DNA of 39,745 bases from Nitrospinota bacterium (GTDB taxonomy: Bacteria > Nitrospinota_A > UBA7883 > JACRGQ01): the NCBI GenBank assembly GCA_016200345.1, contig JACQEX010000078.1:1-39745 (forward strand), written 5' to 3'. Positions 8,392-16,450 of the stretch are shown piece after piece. Within the stretch, counting starts at the first letter, position 1, and every line of letters begins with the position of its first letter. The position numbers were made by a program, and so were the translations under genes. The notes under the pieces are model-generated. The model searched no databases, was not told where the DNA came from, and was given only the letters and a program-made list of their open reading frames with translations.

Positions 8392-8426
8392 TTAAGTTGT
8401 GAAAACTTAAATACGGTTGTTATAAT
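8392..8426 (+). promoter_or_regulatory. Promoter with upstream hairpin for the secreted protein at 8478
   Basis: TATAAT at 8421-8426 is a good -10. Just upstream is a perfect 7-bp inverted repeat TTAAGTT / AACTTAA (8392-8398 and 8404-8410). The 14-mer CTTATCGGCTTAAG occurs at 8383-8396 and again at 8449-8462, once on each side of the presumed transcription start. This looks like a regulated promoter. Confidence 0.5.
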
Positions 8427-8477
8427 GGTGGAACACGGGCTTTGCTGGCTTATCGGCTTAAGGGATAGAGGTGTTGC

Positions 8478-9053
8478 ATTAGCAAGCTTTGGAATTCTAG
8501 GGAGAATAATTTTCGCGTCCGCCTTGGCGCGGTTTTCGCGCTGACGGTCTGTCTGCTTGCATGTTTTGTCCAAGGCGGCCAAGCGCAACCATCCATGGCG
8601 GTTTTATTTGGGTTTGCATTTCGCTGGGGGCCCCGGGGTTGGGCCTGGACCTCGGATCATGTGCCGGTCCCGGAAGACAAGATAATAGTCAACGTGCTTC
8701 ACCAGCCGCAGGATGTTAAGGAGGCGATAAGGGAAAAATTGCCTTTGTCCGTTTTTAAGGAGCTCGCAAACACCGAGACCTACCAAATACAGCTTAAGTT
8801 CCTGGCCGACGGCCACATTTTTGCCGACTGGTTCAGGCGAGGGGTGAAAGACGCGGGAATTTGCCTGAATAAAATTAGACTCGGCCAGATTTGGACTGGC
8901 AGGGACACTTATGGAAGAGGGGGAACGGTCGCGATTAGCCGTCGTGATTTCGAGACGTTAAAAATTGCGCTGACGCACCCGATTTACGACGACGACGAGG
9001 ATGCGCCGAAACGAGAGGATCGAAATATTCCCCCCTTGGATTTGGACTTGTAG
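8478..9053 (+). CDS. Putative secreted protein of unknown function, apparent ATT start
   Basis: The first ATG in frame is 8595, but the frame stays open upstream to a stop at 8466. The upstream part encodes a convincing signal peptide: Arg-rich start (NFRVR), then LGAVFALTVCLLACFV and a cleavage-like GGQAQ. No ATG, GTG or TTG lies in frame ahead of it; ATT at 8478 has AGAGGTG just before it and is the best candidate. The mature part of about 150 residues has KIIVNVLHQPQDVKEAI and an acidic C-terminus, and matches no family I know. If the upstream part is not translated the gene is 8595-9053. Confidence 0.55.
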   Translation: MSKLWNSRENNFRVRLGAVFALTVCLLACFVQGGQAQPSMAVLFGFAFRWGPRGWAWTSDHVPVPEDKIIVNVLHQPQDVKEAIREKLPLSVFKELANTETYQIQLKFLADGHIFADWFRRGVKDAGICLNKIRLGQIWTGRDTYGRGGTVAISRRDFETLKIALTHPIYDDDEDAPKREDRNIPPLDLDL

Positions 9054-9115
9054 TCCGTTTTTTTCGAGAGCGCCTTGTCCGTAGAATCGGCCGATTTATG
9101 ACAAATTGACCCGGC

Positions 9116-9319
9116 CTACGCCCTCTTTTTTTCCCCCGAGGTCTGGTCGCGGTTAAACCACTCGAGAAAGTTGTTAATGGATTGTCTGACTATCTCGGAT
9201 TGCGAGACGTGCAACGCCTCCGCGGCCTCTTTCAGAGGTTTAATCTGCTCCACCTTGAGATGAAAGGTGCTGGATTTCATCGCCTTCTTGGAGCTGTTTT
9301 TTATCGTTTCAAAGCCCAT
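9116..9319 (-). CDS. Ribbon-helix-helix (CopG/MetJ-type) DNA-binding protein
   Basis: 67 residues with a beta-strand followed by two helices: STFHLKVEQIKPLKEAAEALHVSQSEIVRQSINNFLEWF, the ribbon-helix-helix pattern including the turn before SQSEIVRQ. GGGAGGG sits just before the ATG at 9319. There is no toxin gene beside it, so it may be a free-standing repressor. TATTG and CAATA flank its start region as a short inverted repeat that could be its own operator. Confidence 0.75.
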   Translation of the reverse strand: MGFETIKNSSKKAMKSSTFHLKVEQIKPLKEAAEALHVSQSEIVRQSINNFLEWFNRDQTSGEKKRA

Positions 9320-9546
9320 TATTGCGTCCCTCCCATATATTGCACAAATACAATAGTTAGAATATTAATCCCATCAGGTAACATATTATTGCAGCCCCCC
9401 AATTTGTCAACACCGTGCCGACCGTCTTCTGTCGTTTTGCGGCCTTGTCCGCGTTCTTCGGCGGGAGACGCCGGTTATAACTTTTAACAAAAACCGCTTG
9501 TTAGGTAGTAAAATGCGCGGGTGAAGAAAATTATTTCGAGGACAAA

Positions 9547-10056
9547 ATGCTAAAGCCGTATATGGGGGTTTCGCCCACGGTCGCACCCACCGCGTTTATA
9601 GAGGATTCGGCGCAGGTTATAGGCGACGTCGTCATAGGCGAGGATTCGAGCGTATGGTTCAACGCCGTGGTGCGGGGGGACGTAAACTACATCCGCATCG
9701 GCGACAGGACAAACGTGCAGGACGGTAGCGTAATACACGTCACGCACGACACCCACCCGACGGTGCTGGAGGACGACGTAACCGTGGGGCACATGGTCAC
9801 CCTGCACGGGTGCACCATTCGGTCGCGGGTCCTCATCGGGATGGGGGCGATAATTTTAGACGGCGCCGAGGTGGAGTCGGACTGCGTGATAGGCGCCGGG
9901 GCGCTGGTGACGGAGGGGAAAAAAATCCCGTCCGGCTGGCTTGCCATCGGCTCCCCCGCGAAGCCGGTGCGCCAGTTGACCGAGGACGAGAGGCAACAGC
10001 TACTTTACTCCTCCGGCAACTACGTCAAATACAAGGCCCGCTATCAGGGCCGCTGA
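9547..10056 (+). CDS. Gamma-class carbonic anhydrase-like hexapeptide-repeat protein
   Basis: 169 residues of left-handed beta-helix repeats (IEDSAQVIGDVVIGED, then IGMGAIILDGAEVESD). The zinc histidines of the Cam/YrdA group are present in VIHVTHD and VGHMVTLHGC. Family members hydrate CO2 or act as structural or acyl-carrier-like proteins, so enzymatic activity is probable but not certain. The start has GAGGA seven bases upstream. lolA follows after eight bases. Confidence 0.85.
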   Translation: MLKPYMGVSPTVAPTAFIEDSAQVIGDVVIGEDSSVWFNAVVRGDVNYIRIGDRTNVQDGSVIHVTHDTHPTVLEDDVTVGHMVTLHGCTIRSRVLIGMGAIILDGAEVESDCVIGAGALVTEGKKIPSGWLAIGSPAKPVRQLTEDERQQLLYSSGNYVKYKARYQGR

Positions 10057-10064
10057 CCGCATAA

Positions 10065-10745
10065 ATGAAATTTTTACGTCTGATTTCAACGTTTGTCGCG
10101 GCGCTGTGCGTTTACGCGCCGGTTTTCGCGCAAAAAGCCGAAACGGTGGATCAGGGCCAGATATTAAAAATCGAGTCCAAGTTTATGCAAGGAAAATGGT
10201 TCACGGCCAAATTCAAGCAGACGTTTCACAACGCCGCGATGGGGACGGTTGAAGTTTCAGGCGGAACCGTTGCGGTGGAGAAGCCGCTGAAAATGCGGTG
10301 GGAGTACAAGACTCCGCAGGAGCAGACGATAGTCGCCGACGGGAAGGCCGTCTATTTTTACGTCCCCTCCGAAAAGCGGGCTATTGTGGAGCAGATGGGG
10401 AACGTCATAAACAGCCGTTCCCCGGCGCTATTTCTTGCCGGCGGGAGAAGGCTGGAGGAGATATTTGTGGTAAAGCCCCCGCAAAAGGGGGATGAAATCG
10501 GCAAAATGGATGGTAAAATCCTCCTTTCGCTCGAGCCAAAGGAAAAGGGAGTCTCGGTTTCAAGGATGGTGCTGGCGGTGGACGCGGCTGATTATTCCGT
10601 CCGCGCGATATCGCTTTACGACTGGGCCGGGAACAGGAGCGACATAGAGTTTCTTGGAATGGAAATAAACGGGAAGATTGACCACGGGCAGTTTGTTTTT
10701 AAAAAGCCCGCCGGGGTGGAGCTTTTGGACACCCCGAAGTTTTAA
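10065..10745 (+). CDS. lolA: Outer-membrane lipoprotein carrier LolA
   Basis: 226 residues. Residues 1-22 are a signal peptide (FLRLISTFVAALCVYAPVFAQ). The mature part has the LolA beginning MQGKWFTAKFKQTF, the strand PLKMRWEYKTPQEQTIVADG, and a hydrophobic lipid-holding barrel pattern. LolA ferries lipoproteins from LolCDE through the periplasm to the outer membrane. Its presence shows a diderm envelope. It starts eight bases after the carbonic-anhydrase-like gene and is followed 23 bases later by rseP. Confidence 0.88.
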   Translation: MKFLRLISTFVAALCVYAPVFAQKAETVDQGQILKIESKFMQGKWFTAKFKQTFHNAAMGTVEVSGGTVAVEKPLKMRWEYKTPQEQTIVADGKAVYFYVPSEKRAIVEQMGNVINSRSPALFLAGGRRLEEIFVVKPPQKGDEIGKMDGKILLSLEPKEKGVSVSRMVLAVDAADYSVRAISLYDWAGNRSDIEFLGMEINGKIDHGQFVFKKPAGVELLDTPKF

Positions 10746-10768
10746 CTAATTGGAGAACAGATAAAAGA

Positions 10769-11857
10769 ATGAGCACAATAACATATTACGTAGTCGCCTC
10801 CGTCTTCGTGCTGGGGGCCCTCATCATCGTCCACGAGTTCGGGCATTTTCTTATGGCTCGCAAAATGGGCGTCGGGGTGGAGAAGTTCGCCATCGGGTTC
10901 GGGCCGAAGATTTGGGGCAAGACCGTGGGGGAGACGGAATATAAAATTTGCGCCCTTCCCCTGGGCGGCTACGTAAAGATGGTCGGCGACGAGGAGGAGT
11001 ACGACAAATCGGAAAAACCGGCGGATCCCGAAAAGGCGTTCAACCAAAAGCCGGTTTGGCGGAGGCTGTTGATAGTTGCCGCCGGACCGTTGTTCAACCT
11101 AATTTTTGCCGGGGTCATTTTCGCGCTTGTCTACATGGTGGGCGTCACGGTGCCGGACACAAAAATAAAGGCGGTGCTTCATGATTCCGCCGCGCAGTCC
11201 GCCGGCCTTGTCGAGGGGGACAGGATTACGGAGATAGACGGAAAAAAAATATCGGACTGGGGCCAGATGGCGGCGATAATCAGCTCCTCGCCCGGAAAGA
11301 GGCTTCACATCGCCGTGGAGAAGGCGGGAGGCGCCCGCGCGGAGATGGACGTCGTCCCGGTTCAGGAAAAGACTAAAAGCGTTTTCGGCGAGACCCTCTC
11401 CGTCGGGCGCATAGGGATAAGCCCCGACCAAATTTTTAAGCGGTACAACCCGGTTTCGGCGGTCGGCCTCGGGTTTCAGAAGATGTACGAGATAACCGAG
11501 CTGACGGTGATGATGATAGTGAAGATGTTTCAAAAGGTGGTTCCCGCCGACTCGATAGGCGGCCCGCTTATGATATTCAAGGTCGCGGGCGAGCAGGCGC
11601 AGGCCGGCATTCTCCCGTTGCTCATGTTCATGGGCGTCCTTTCCGTCAACCTCGGCGTGTTGAACTTTCTACCGATACCGATTTTGGACGGCGGCCACAT
11701 TGTTTTTCTGTTCATTGAAAAGATTCTCGGAAAGCCGCTAAACTCGCGTGGGAGGGAGATCGCCCAGCAGGTTGGGATGGGGCTTTTGATTGCGCTGATG
11801 GTGTTCGCGTTTTATAACGACATCATGAGGTTCGTTGCCGACTTCGGCCACAAATGA
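10769..11857 (+). CDS. rseP: Site-2 protease RseP (RIP metalloprotease)
   Basis: Inner-membrane zinc protease that cuts anti-sigma factors and signal-peptide remnants within the membrane. The zinc site HEFGH is at residues 22-26 in the first membrane helix. A PDZ domain follows (PDTKIKAVLHDSAAQSAGLVEGDRITEIDG). The third zinc ligand is in NFLPIPILDGGH near residue 300. The length of 362 residues suits a one-PDZ version. No dxr, bamA or lpx genes follow, unlike the common order. Confidence 0.94.
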   Translation: MSTITYYVVASVFVLGALIIVHEFGHFLMARKMGVGVEKFAIGFGPKIWGKTVGETEYKICALPLGGYVKMVGDEEEYDKSEKPADPEKAFNQKPVWRRLLIVAAGPLFNLIFAGVIFALVYMVGVTVPDTKIKAVLHDSAAQSAGLVEGDRITEIDGKKISDWGQMAAIISSSPGKRLHIAVEKAGGARAEMDVVPVQEKTKSVFGETLSVGRIGISPDQIFKRYNPVSAVGLGFQKMYEITELTVMMIVKMFQKVVPADSIGGPLMIFKVAGEQAQAGILPLLMFMGVLSVNLGVLNFLPIPILDGGHIVFLFIEKILGKPLNSRGREIAQQVGMGLLIALMVFAFYNDIMRFVADFGHK

Positions 11858-11880
11858 CAAACCAAAACTAGCCGGAAGGC

Positions 11881-11976
11881 AACCACGAAAAACACGAAAA
11901 GGCACGAAATGAATTTTGGCGTTTAAACCCGCCCCGACTTTCCCTTTCGCGTTCTTTCGTGCCTTTTGTGGTTCGT
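11881..11976. repeat. Inverted pair of CACGAAA-type repeats
   Basis: 11881-11909 carries AACCACGAAAAACACGAAAA and then GGCACGAAA. 11944-11974 carries the reverse complement of the same element (GAACCACAAAAGGCACGAAA read on the minus strand). The two can pair as an imperfect stem around a 34-base centre, between rseP and tRNA-Leu. Confidence 0.8.
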
Positions 11977-11990
11977 TCAATTCTTGTAAT

Positions 11991-12075
11991 TGGTGCCGAC
12001 GGTCAGATTCGAACTGACACGGGTCGCCCCGCCGCCCCCTCAAGACGGTGTGTCTACCAATTCCACCACGTCGGC
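11991..12075 (-). tRNA. tRNA-Leu (anticodon GAG)
   Basis: 85 bases on the minus strand with a 7-bp acceptor stem GCCGACG / CGTCGGC, D-arm TGGTGGAATTGGTAGACACA, anticodon loop TTGAGGG (GAG), a long class II variable arm, T-loop TTCGAATC, and encoded CCA. The long variable arm and leading GCCGA are typical of leucine tRNA. It reads CUC and CUU codons. On the minus strand TTGATA and TATATC lie upstream as likely promoter boxes. Confidence 0.95.
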
Positions 12076-12146
12076 ACTATAGAGGGAACGGAAATGATAT
12101 ATAATTTATCAACGGTGTTCAACCTTTATCCGATGGACGGGCAAAA

Positions 12147-13427
12147 ATGAGATTTATGCGAGTAATCCTATTTTTCTTGCTTCTGGCCTCTTGGTCCTCC
12201 GTTTCCTCCGCCTCGGTGGTGCGGGTTTTGCGGTTTAACGGAGTAATTAACCCGGTTTCCGCCGAGTATATAGGCGGGGGCATCCTCAAAATAAACTCCC
12301 AAAAATCCGCCGACCTCATAGTGGTCATGCTCGACACGCCGGGCGGGCTGGACACCTCAATGCGCATGATAGTCAAAGAAATACTGGCCTCCAAAATACC
12401 GGTGGCGGTTTACGTCGCCCCGTCCGGCTCCCGCGCCGCATCCGCCGGGACGTTCATAGCCATGTCGGCCCACATATCCGCCATGGCCCCCGGCACCAGC
12501 CAAGGCTCGGCGCATCCGGTGGCGATGGGGGAAAAGATGGACGAGACGATGAGCAAAAAAGTGGAGAACGACGCGGCGGCCTATATAAAATCCATCGCAG
12601 TCGAACGGGGACGCAACGCGGAGTGGGCCGAAAACGCGGTTCGCTCCAGCGTAAGCCTGGGGGAGCAGGACGCGCTTAAGAACAAGGTCATAGATTTTGT
12701 GGCGAAGGACTTGGACGACCTGTTAAAGCAGGCCCATGGGCGGAAAATTAAGATAACTGGCGGGGAGGTAACCCTCGACACGGCCAACCCCTCGATAATT
12801 TATTCCGACATGACGCAGAGGCAGAAGGCGCTGGACGCGCTTTCCAACCCGACGGTCGCATACATACTTTTGATGCTCGGATTTTACGGGCTGTTTTTCG
12901 AGCTTTCGAATCCCGGCGTGATTCTGCCCGGGGTGATTGGGGGCATCTGCCTGGTGCTCGGTTTTTACGCCATGCAGTCGCTACCCGTTAATTATGCCGC
13001 ACTGCTTCTTCTTTTGCTTGGCGTGATTTTATTCGTCGCGGAATTGTACGTGCCGACCCACGGCGCGCTTACGGTGGGGGGCGTCGTTTCGCTTATTTTG
13101 GGGGGAGTTTTACTGATGGATTCCGCTGACGACTTTATGAAGGTTCAACTTGCGTTCGTAATTCCAGTGGCGGGGGCGATGGGGGCGGTGTTTTTCTTAG
13201 CGCTGGGATACGGATTTTTTTCCAAGTCCAAGAGACGATTCACCGGCTCTGAAGGGTTGATTGGAGAGACGGGCGTCGCCGTATCCCCGCTTAACCCGAC
13301 GGGAAGGGTGGAGGTGGAAGGGGAGCTTTGGTCGGCGCGAACCGACGGGGGGGAGATTGAAAAAGGGGCGAAAGTGTCTGTGGTGACGAAGGACGGCCCG
13401 GTTTTGGTGGTAAAACGCGCCGGTTGA
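12147..13427 (+). CDS. NfeD family membrane-bound serine protease
   Basis: 426 residues. A signal peptide (residues 1-22) is followed by a ClpP-like protease domain with the nucleophile serine in APSGSRAASAGTFIAM and a probable lysine partner in the later SKKVEND helix. Four to five membrane helices follow (about residues 225-330), then a small C-terminal OB-fold (LIGETGVAVSPLNPTGRVEVEG). Full-length NfeD proteins usually pair with a stomatin-like protein, which they cleave; no stomatin gene is next to it here. Confidence 0.9.
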   Translation: MRFMRVILFFLLLASWSSVSSASVVRVLRFNGVINPVSAEYIGGGILKINSQKSADLIVVMLDTPGGLDTSMRMIVKEILASKIPVAVYVAPSGSRAASAGTFIAMSAHISAMAPGTSQGSAHPVAMGEKMDETMSKKVENDAAAYIKSIAVERGRNAEWAENAVRSSVSLGEQDALKNKVIDFVAKDLDDLLKQAHGRKIKITGGEVTLDTANPSIIYSDMTQRQKALDALSNPTVAYILLMLGFYGLFFELSNPGVILPGVIGGICLVLGFYAMQSLPVNYAALLLLLLGVILFVAELYVPTHGALTVGGVVSLILGGVLLMDSADDFMKVQLAFVIPVAGAMGAVFFLALGYGFFSKSKRRFTGSEGLIGETGVAVSPLNPTGRVEVEGELWSARTDGGEIEKGAKVSVVTKDGPVLVVKRAG

Positions 13428-13430
13428 TTT

Positions 13431-13472
13431 GAAAAAAAAGTGGGCGCCGGAAGGGGGTTACTTCCGACGCCC
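13431..13472 (-). terminator. Rho-independent terminator of the zinc-ribbon gene
   Basis: GGGCGCCGGAAG (13442-13453) and CTTCCGACGCCC (13461-13472) form a 12-bp stem with one mismatch and a 7-base loop. On the minus strand the stem is followed by ACTTTTTTTTC, a clear U-tract. It therefore serves the minus-strand gene at 13511-13696 and may also slow transcripts leaving nfeD. Confidence 0.85.
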
Positions 13473-13510
13473 TATAGAAATGGGATAATAATGGGGTATA
13501 TGACCGGGCT

Positions 13511-13696
13511 TTACGTGGGTTCGTTAAGCTGGTCTTGTGAGGCTAGGCAATCTTTGCAGTGATGGTCAATGTCCCTGCCGCACATCAGGCACGAATGCGA
13601 CCCGCGGTAATACCGCAGATGGCCTCCGCAGTGCTGGCAAACCCTGACTCCTGCCTTTTTATGACTAATCTTTTCTACTTCAACCGATAATTTCAT
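13511..13696 (-). CDS. Small zinc-ribbon protein of unknown function
   Basis: 61 residues with paired cysteines CQHCGG, CLMCGR and CKDC plus several histidines (SHSC, DIDHHC), the layout of a zinc ribbon. AGGAGA lies seven bases before the ATG at 13696, and a strong terminator follows, so it is a complete one-gene unit. Partner and role are unknown; many such proteins bind RNA, DNA or a protein partner. Confidence 0.72.
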   Translation of the reverse strand: MKLSVEVEKISHKKAGVRVCQHCGGHLRYYRGSHSCLMCGRDIDHHCKDCLASQDQLNEPT

Positions 13697-13900
13697 TTTT
13701 TTCTCCTATTTTCTAACTCCTGCAAGCTCCTAATGCAGATAGCGTGCCAACTTCGGCTGGCTGGCGTAACAAATTGTTTTATCAAGATATATCCCGGTAT
13801 TATTGGGACTCCCCGTTGCCTGTGCGTCAACTTCCCCCGCAATTTTGAAACTTTTCAAAATTCTTGCGTCAAAATTTGTTGCTCAAAACAAGGGGGAAAA

Positions 13901-13932
13901 AACCACGAAATCCACGAAAGGCACGAAAAAGA
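13901..13932 (+). repeat. CACGAAA-type repeat, left member of a pair
   Basis: AACCACGAAATCCACGAAAG followed by GCACGAAAAAGA, a near-match to the repeats at 11881 and 33741. Its inverted partner is at 14194-14216. Confidence 0.75.
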
Positions 13933-13985
13933 AAGGGACGGGGTTTTTGGGTGGTGTACTAGTTTGAATATTTTGTGTATTTATC

Positions 13986-14132
13986 CCGTCATCCCGCACT
14001 TGATGCGGGATCCATTTCCTTAAATTTCAACGGAATTGGTTGCCTCGGCCAACTCATTCCAGTAAACATGCAATCGCTCTAATTCACATGTGCAAAGTTA
14101 GAGTCCTTTGCTAAGGTCAAGCCCGGCATGAC
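13986..14132. repeat. Palindromic interspersed element with GTCAT-type inverted ends
   Basis: The left end reads GTCATCCCGCACTTGATGCG and contains the hairpin ATCCCGC / GCGGGAT. The right end, 14116-14132, is GTCAAGCCCGGCATGAC, whose reverse complement GTCATGCCGGGCTTGAC matches the left end at most positions. The pattern resembles the small palindromic elements found in spacers of many proteobacterial genomes. It carries no gene. Confidence 0.6.
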
Positions 14133-14193
14133 AAATACTATAATCCACAATTCGAAATGAAGCACCACCGGTTTTTGCAACTTTTAAAACAAA

Positions 14194-14216
14194 CCCTTTG
14201 GTGTGTTTCGTGGTTT
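14194..14216 (-). repeat. CACGAAA-type repeat, right member of a pair
   Basis: On the minus strand this reads AACCACGAAACACACCAAAG, an inverted partner of the copy at 13901. Together they bracket about 260 bases that include the GTCAT element. Confidence 0.6.
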
Positions 14217-14254
14217 ACCCTTTCCTTGGCGGTTCATTAGTTTATATTTCGCGG

Positions 14255-14260
14255 TAGACT
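14255..14260 (+). promoter_or_regulatory. -10-like hexamer of the glycosyltransferase gene
   Basis: TAGACT is followed by exactly seven bases and the ATG at 14268, the same layout as at pheA, dsbD, the ABC-2 permease and the TVP38 gene. The gap does contain AGGCGG, so a weak ribosome-binding site cannot be excluded. Confidence 0.4.
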
Positions 14261-14267
14261 AGGCGGC

Positions 14268-15098
14268 ATGACCAACCTAGAAAACGGCAACCAACGACCA
14301 CTGCTTGTGTTTCTGCTGGCGAGGGACGGCGATTTCGACCTGTCGGAGATATGGTCCGTGCTTCACAGGCACGGCGGGGAGTTCGACATGGTTTTGGTTG
14401 ACCACAATAACGGCCTGACAAAAGTTCCGCATCTGTTCGCAAAGGCGGCCTTAAAAACCCTCAAGGTGGGAAAAGGCGCCTCGCTTGGCAAAACAATCAA
14501 CTCTCTCGTGGCCGAGACGAACAACGGCGTTTATGCGTTTTTGTCCGACCGTGTTTTCCCGACCCACGACCATTGGTTAAAAAGGCTGTGCGAGCCGATT
14601 TTTTCCGGAAAGGCCGAGGCCTCTTTTGGGCGCGAGGTTCCGGCCCCCGGAGGGAATTATTTCTTGAACAACAACCTCGAAAAACTGTTTCCCGCATCGG
14701 GTGACGGCGATGTCTCTGGATTTTCCATTGACAACTGCGCGGTCACAAGGGATTTTTTGCTAAAAAAACCGTTTCCCGAAAACGCTCTTTTCGACCCGGC
14801 GGGGAGCTGGGCCGCATCCTCAAAACCGTCCGTCGCGTACAGTCCCGAGGCGTTGGTACTGCGCCACACGCTTTTGTCGCTAAAAGAAATCTATTGGCGC
14901 GCGCGGGCGAAGGGGGAGGACGCGTCAGCGTTCGGCGAACGTCCCTCAATAATCGCGGACGTCCGGCGATTTTTTACCGGGGTGGTTGGCGACGTATTTT
15001 TCGCCCTTTCCATAAAAAGGCCGCAGTATGTTTGGTATCCTTTTCTATATAAGTTCGCGCTCCACTTTGGGTATTATCTGGGAACGAGGAAAAAATGA
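14268..15098 (+). CDS. GT2-like glycosyltransferase
   Basis: 276 residues. The N-terminus has the GT-A pattern of family 2 (LLVFLLARDGDFDL, then DMVLVDHNNG with the acidic cluster VDHNN). The middle block FLSDRVFPTHDHWLKRLCEPIF followed by SFGREVPAP is characteristic of rhamnosyltransferase-type GT2 proteins, which have a D-W-L pattern and a YGRQ..P block here. The acceptor is unknown and no polysaccharide cluster is nearby. The stop overlaps the radA start (ATGA), a striking coupling of an envelope-type enzyme to a DNA-repair gene. Confidence 0.72.
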   Translation: MTNLENGNQRPLLVFLLARDGDFDLSEIWSVLHRHGGEFDMVLVDHNNGLTKVPHLFAKAALKTLKVGKGASLGKTINSLVAETNNGVYAFLSDRVFPTHDHWLKRLCEPIFSGKAEASFGREVPAPGGNYFLNNNLEKLFPASGDGDVSGFSIDNCAVTRDFLLKKPFPENALFDPAGSWAASSKPSVAYSPEALVLRHTLLSLKEIYWRARAKGEDASAFGERPSIIADVRRFFTGVVGDVFFALSIKRPQYVWYPFLYKFALHFGYYLGTRKK

Positions 15099-16450
15099 AA
15101 AAATCCAAGTCCGTTTACGTCTGCCAAAATTGTGGATTCCGACAATCCAAATGGGCCGGCAGGTGCCCGGAGTGCGACGGCTGGAACTCGATGGTTGAGG
15201 AGGCGGTAAGAACCGAAACGGCGAAGGACAGAAGGGCGTTTGCCGGAGACCCGGGCGAGCCGGTGCCGCTTGGCTCCGTCTCTGCCGACAGGGGGGAGCG
15301 CATCCCCAGCGGAATGGGGGAGATGGACAGGGTGCTTGGCGGCGGCATCGTCCCCGGCTCGTTGGTGCTGATTGGGGGCGACCCGGGAATAGGGAAGTCC
15401 ACTTTGCTGTTGCAACTCTGCGGCCACATTTCGACGAAAAAACCGGTTTTGTACGTCTCGGGCGAGGAGTCGGCCGGACAGATAAAAATGCGCGCCGAAA
15501 GGCTCGGGGTAAAATCAGACACGCTATTGCTGTACACCGAGACGAGCGTGGAGATGATAATTCAGAAAATTGCGGATATTAAACCGGCGGTCGTGGTCAT
15601 TGATTCCATCCAGACGATGTTCACCGAGGCGGCCGGTTCGGCGCCGGGTAGCGTTGGGCAACTGCGCGAGTCCGCCGCCATCCTGATGCAGGTGTCCAAA
15701 AAAACCGGTGTCCCAATTTTTCTTGTCGGCCACGTAACGAAAGAGGGGGCGATAGCCGGCCCGAGGGTGCTGGAGCACATCGTGGACACCGTCCTTTATT
15801 TCGAGGGGGACAGGGACCATTTTTTTCGCATTCTTCGCTCGGTTAAAAACCGGTTCGGCTCAACGCACGAGATGGGCGTTTTCGAGATGCGCGAATCCGG
15901 CCTGACGGAGGTGGCGAACCCGTCGGAAATTTTCATGTCGCGCAACCTCGACGTGCCGAGCGGCTCGGTGGTCACATGCATCCTTTCCGGCACGAGGCCG
16001 ATTTTGGTGGAGATTCAGGCGTTGGTCACCGGCACGTCGTTCGGCAACCCGCGCCGGACGGCGGTGGGGTTTGACTACAACCGGCTTGCGCTGTTGGCGG
16101 CGATTTTGCAAAAACGGGCCGGGCTTGTGTTGGACCAGGAGGACATATACGTCTCGGCGGCTGGCGGGGTGCGCGTGGAGGATCCGGGCGCGGATTTGGC
16201 GCTTGCGGCGGCGATAGTCGGCAGTTTCCAAAACCGTGCGGCGCGTAAAAGCTCGATGTTCGTCGGCGAGGTGGGGCTTGGCGGCGAGCTTAGGCCGGTG
16301 TCGTCGCTTTCGCTTCGGGTGAAGGAGGCGGCGCGGATGGGTCTGAAAAGGGCCTACGTTCCCAAGGGAAGCCCGCTGGGTGACGTAGGCTCGTCGCTTG
16401 AGATTATCGAGGTGGGGCACGTCGGCTCGCTGGCAGAGCTGATGTTCTAG
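15095..16450 (+). CDS. radA: DNA repair protein RadA
   Basis: 451 residues, the normal RadA size. It has the N-terminal zinc finger CQNCGFRQSKWAGRCPECDGW, a RecA-type ATPase with Walker A GGDPGIGKSTLL, the RadA motif KNRFGSTHEMGVFEM, and a Lon-protease-like C-terminal domain without an active-site function. RadA is a hexameric helicase that drives branch migration during recombination. The start is the ATG overlapping the glycosyltransferase stop. Confidence 0.95.
   Translation: MKKSKSVYVCQNCGFRQSKWAGRCPECDGWNSMVEEAVRTETAKDRRAFAGDPGEPVPLGSVSADRGERIPSGMGEMDRVLGGGIVPGSLVLIGGDPGIGKSTLLLQLCGHISTKKPVLYVSGEESAGQIKMRAERLGVKSDTLLLYTETSVEMIIQKIADIKPAVVVIDSIQTMFTEAAGSAPGSVGQLRESAAILMQVSKKTGVPIFLVGHVTKEGAIAGPRVLEHIVDTVLYFEGDRDHFFRILRSVKNRFGSTHEMGVFEMRESGLTEVANPSEIFMSRNLDVPSGSVVTCILSGTRPILVEIQALVTGTSFGNPRRTAVGFDYNRLALLAAILQKRAGLVLDQEDIYVSAAGGVRVEDPGADLALAAAIVGSFQNRAARKSSMFVGEVGLGGELRPVSSLSLRVKEAARMGLKRAYVPKGSPLGDVGSSLEIIEVGHVGSLAELMF

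Larger units (their letters stand above)
13697..14254. other. Repeat-filled spacer with no convincing gene
   Basis: About 560 bases between the zinc-ribbon gene and the glycosyltransferase. It contains two oppositely oriented CACGAAA-type repeats at its two sides and a separate palindromic element at 13986-14132 between them. The open frame across 13733-14023 is crossed by these repeats and has no ribosome-binding site, so I do not call it a gene. Confidence 0.7.

Noticed and set aside
8383-8462. Possible cyclic-di-GMP or other riboswitch ahead of the secreted protein
   Set aside because: The hairpin lies upstream of the -10 box, so it is not transcribed from that promoter, and no known riboswitch consensus is visible.
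13901-14216. Repeated CACGAAA units as a possible CRISPR array
   Set aside because: Units are 7 bases, contiguous, and occur in opposite pairs; there are no regular spacers and no cas genes.
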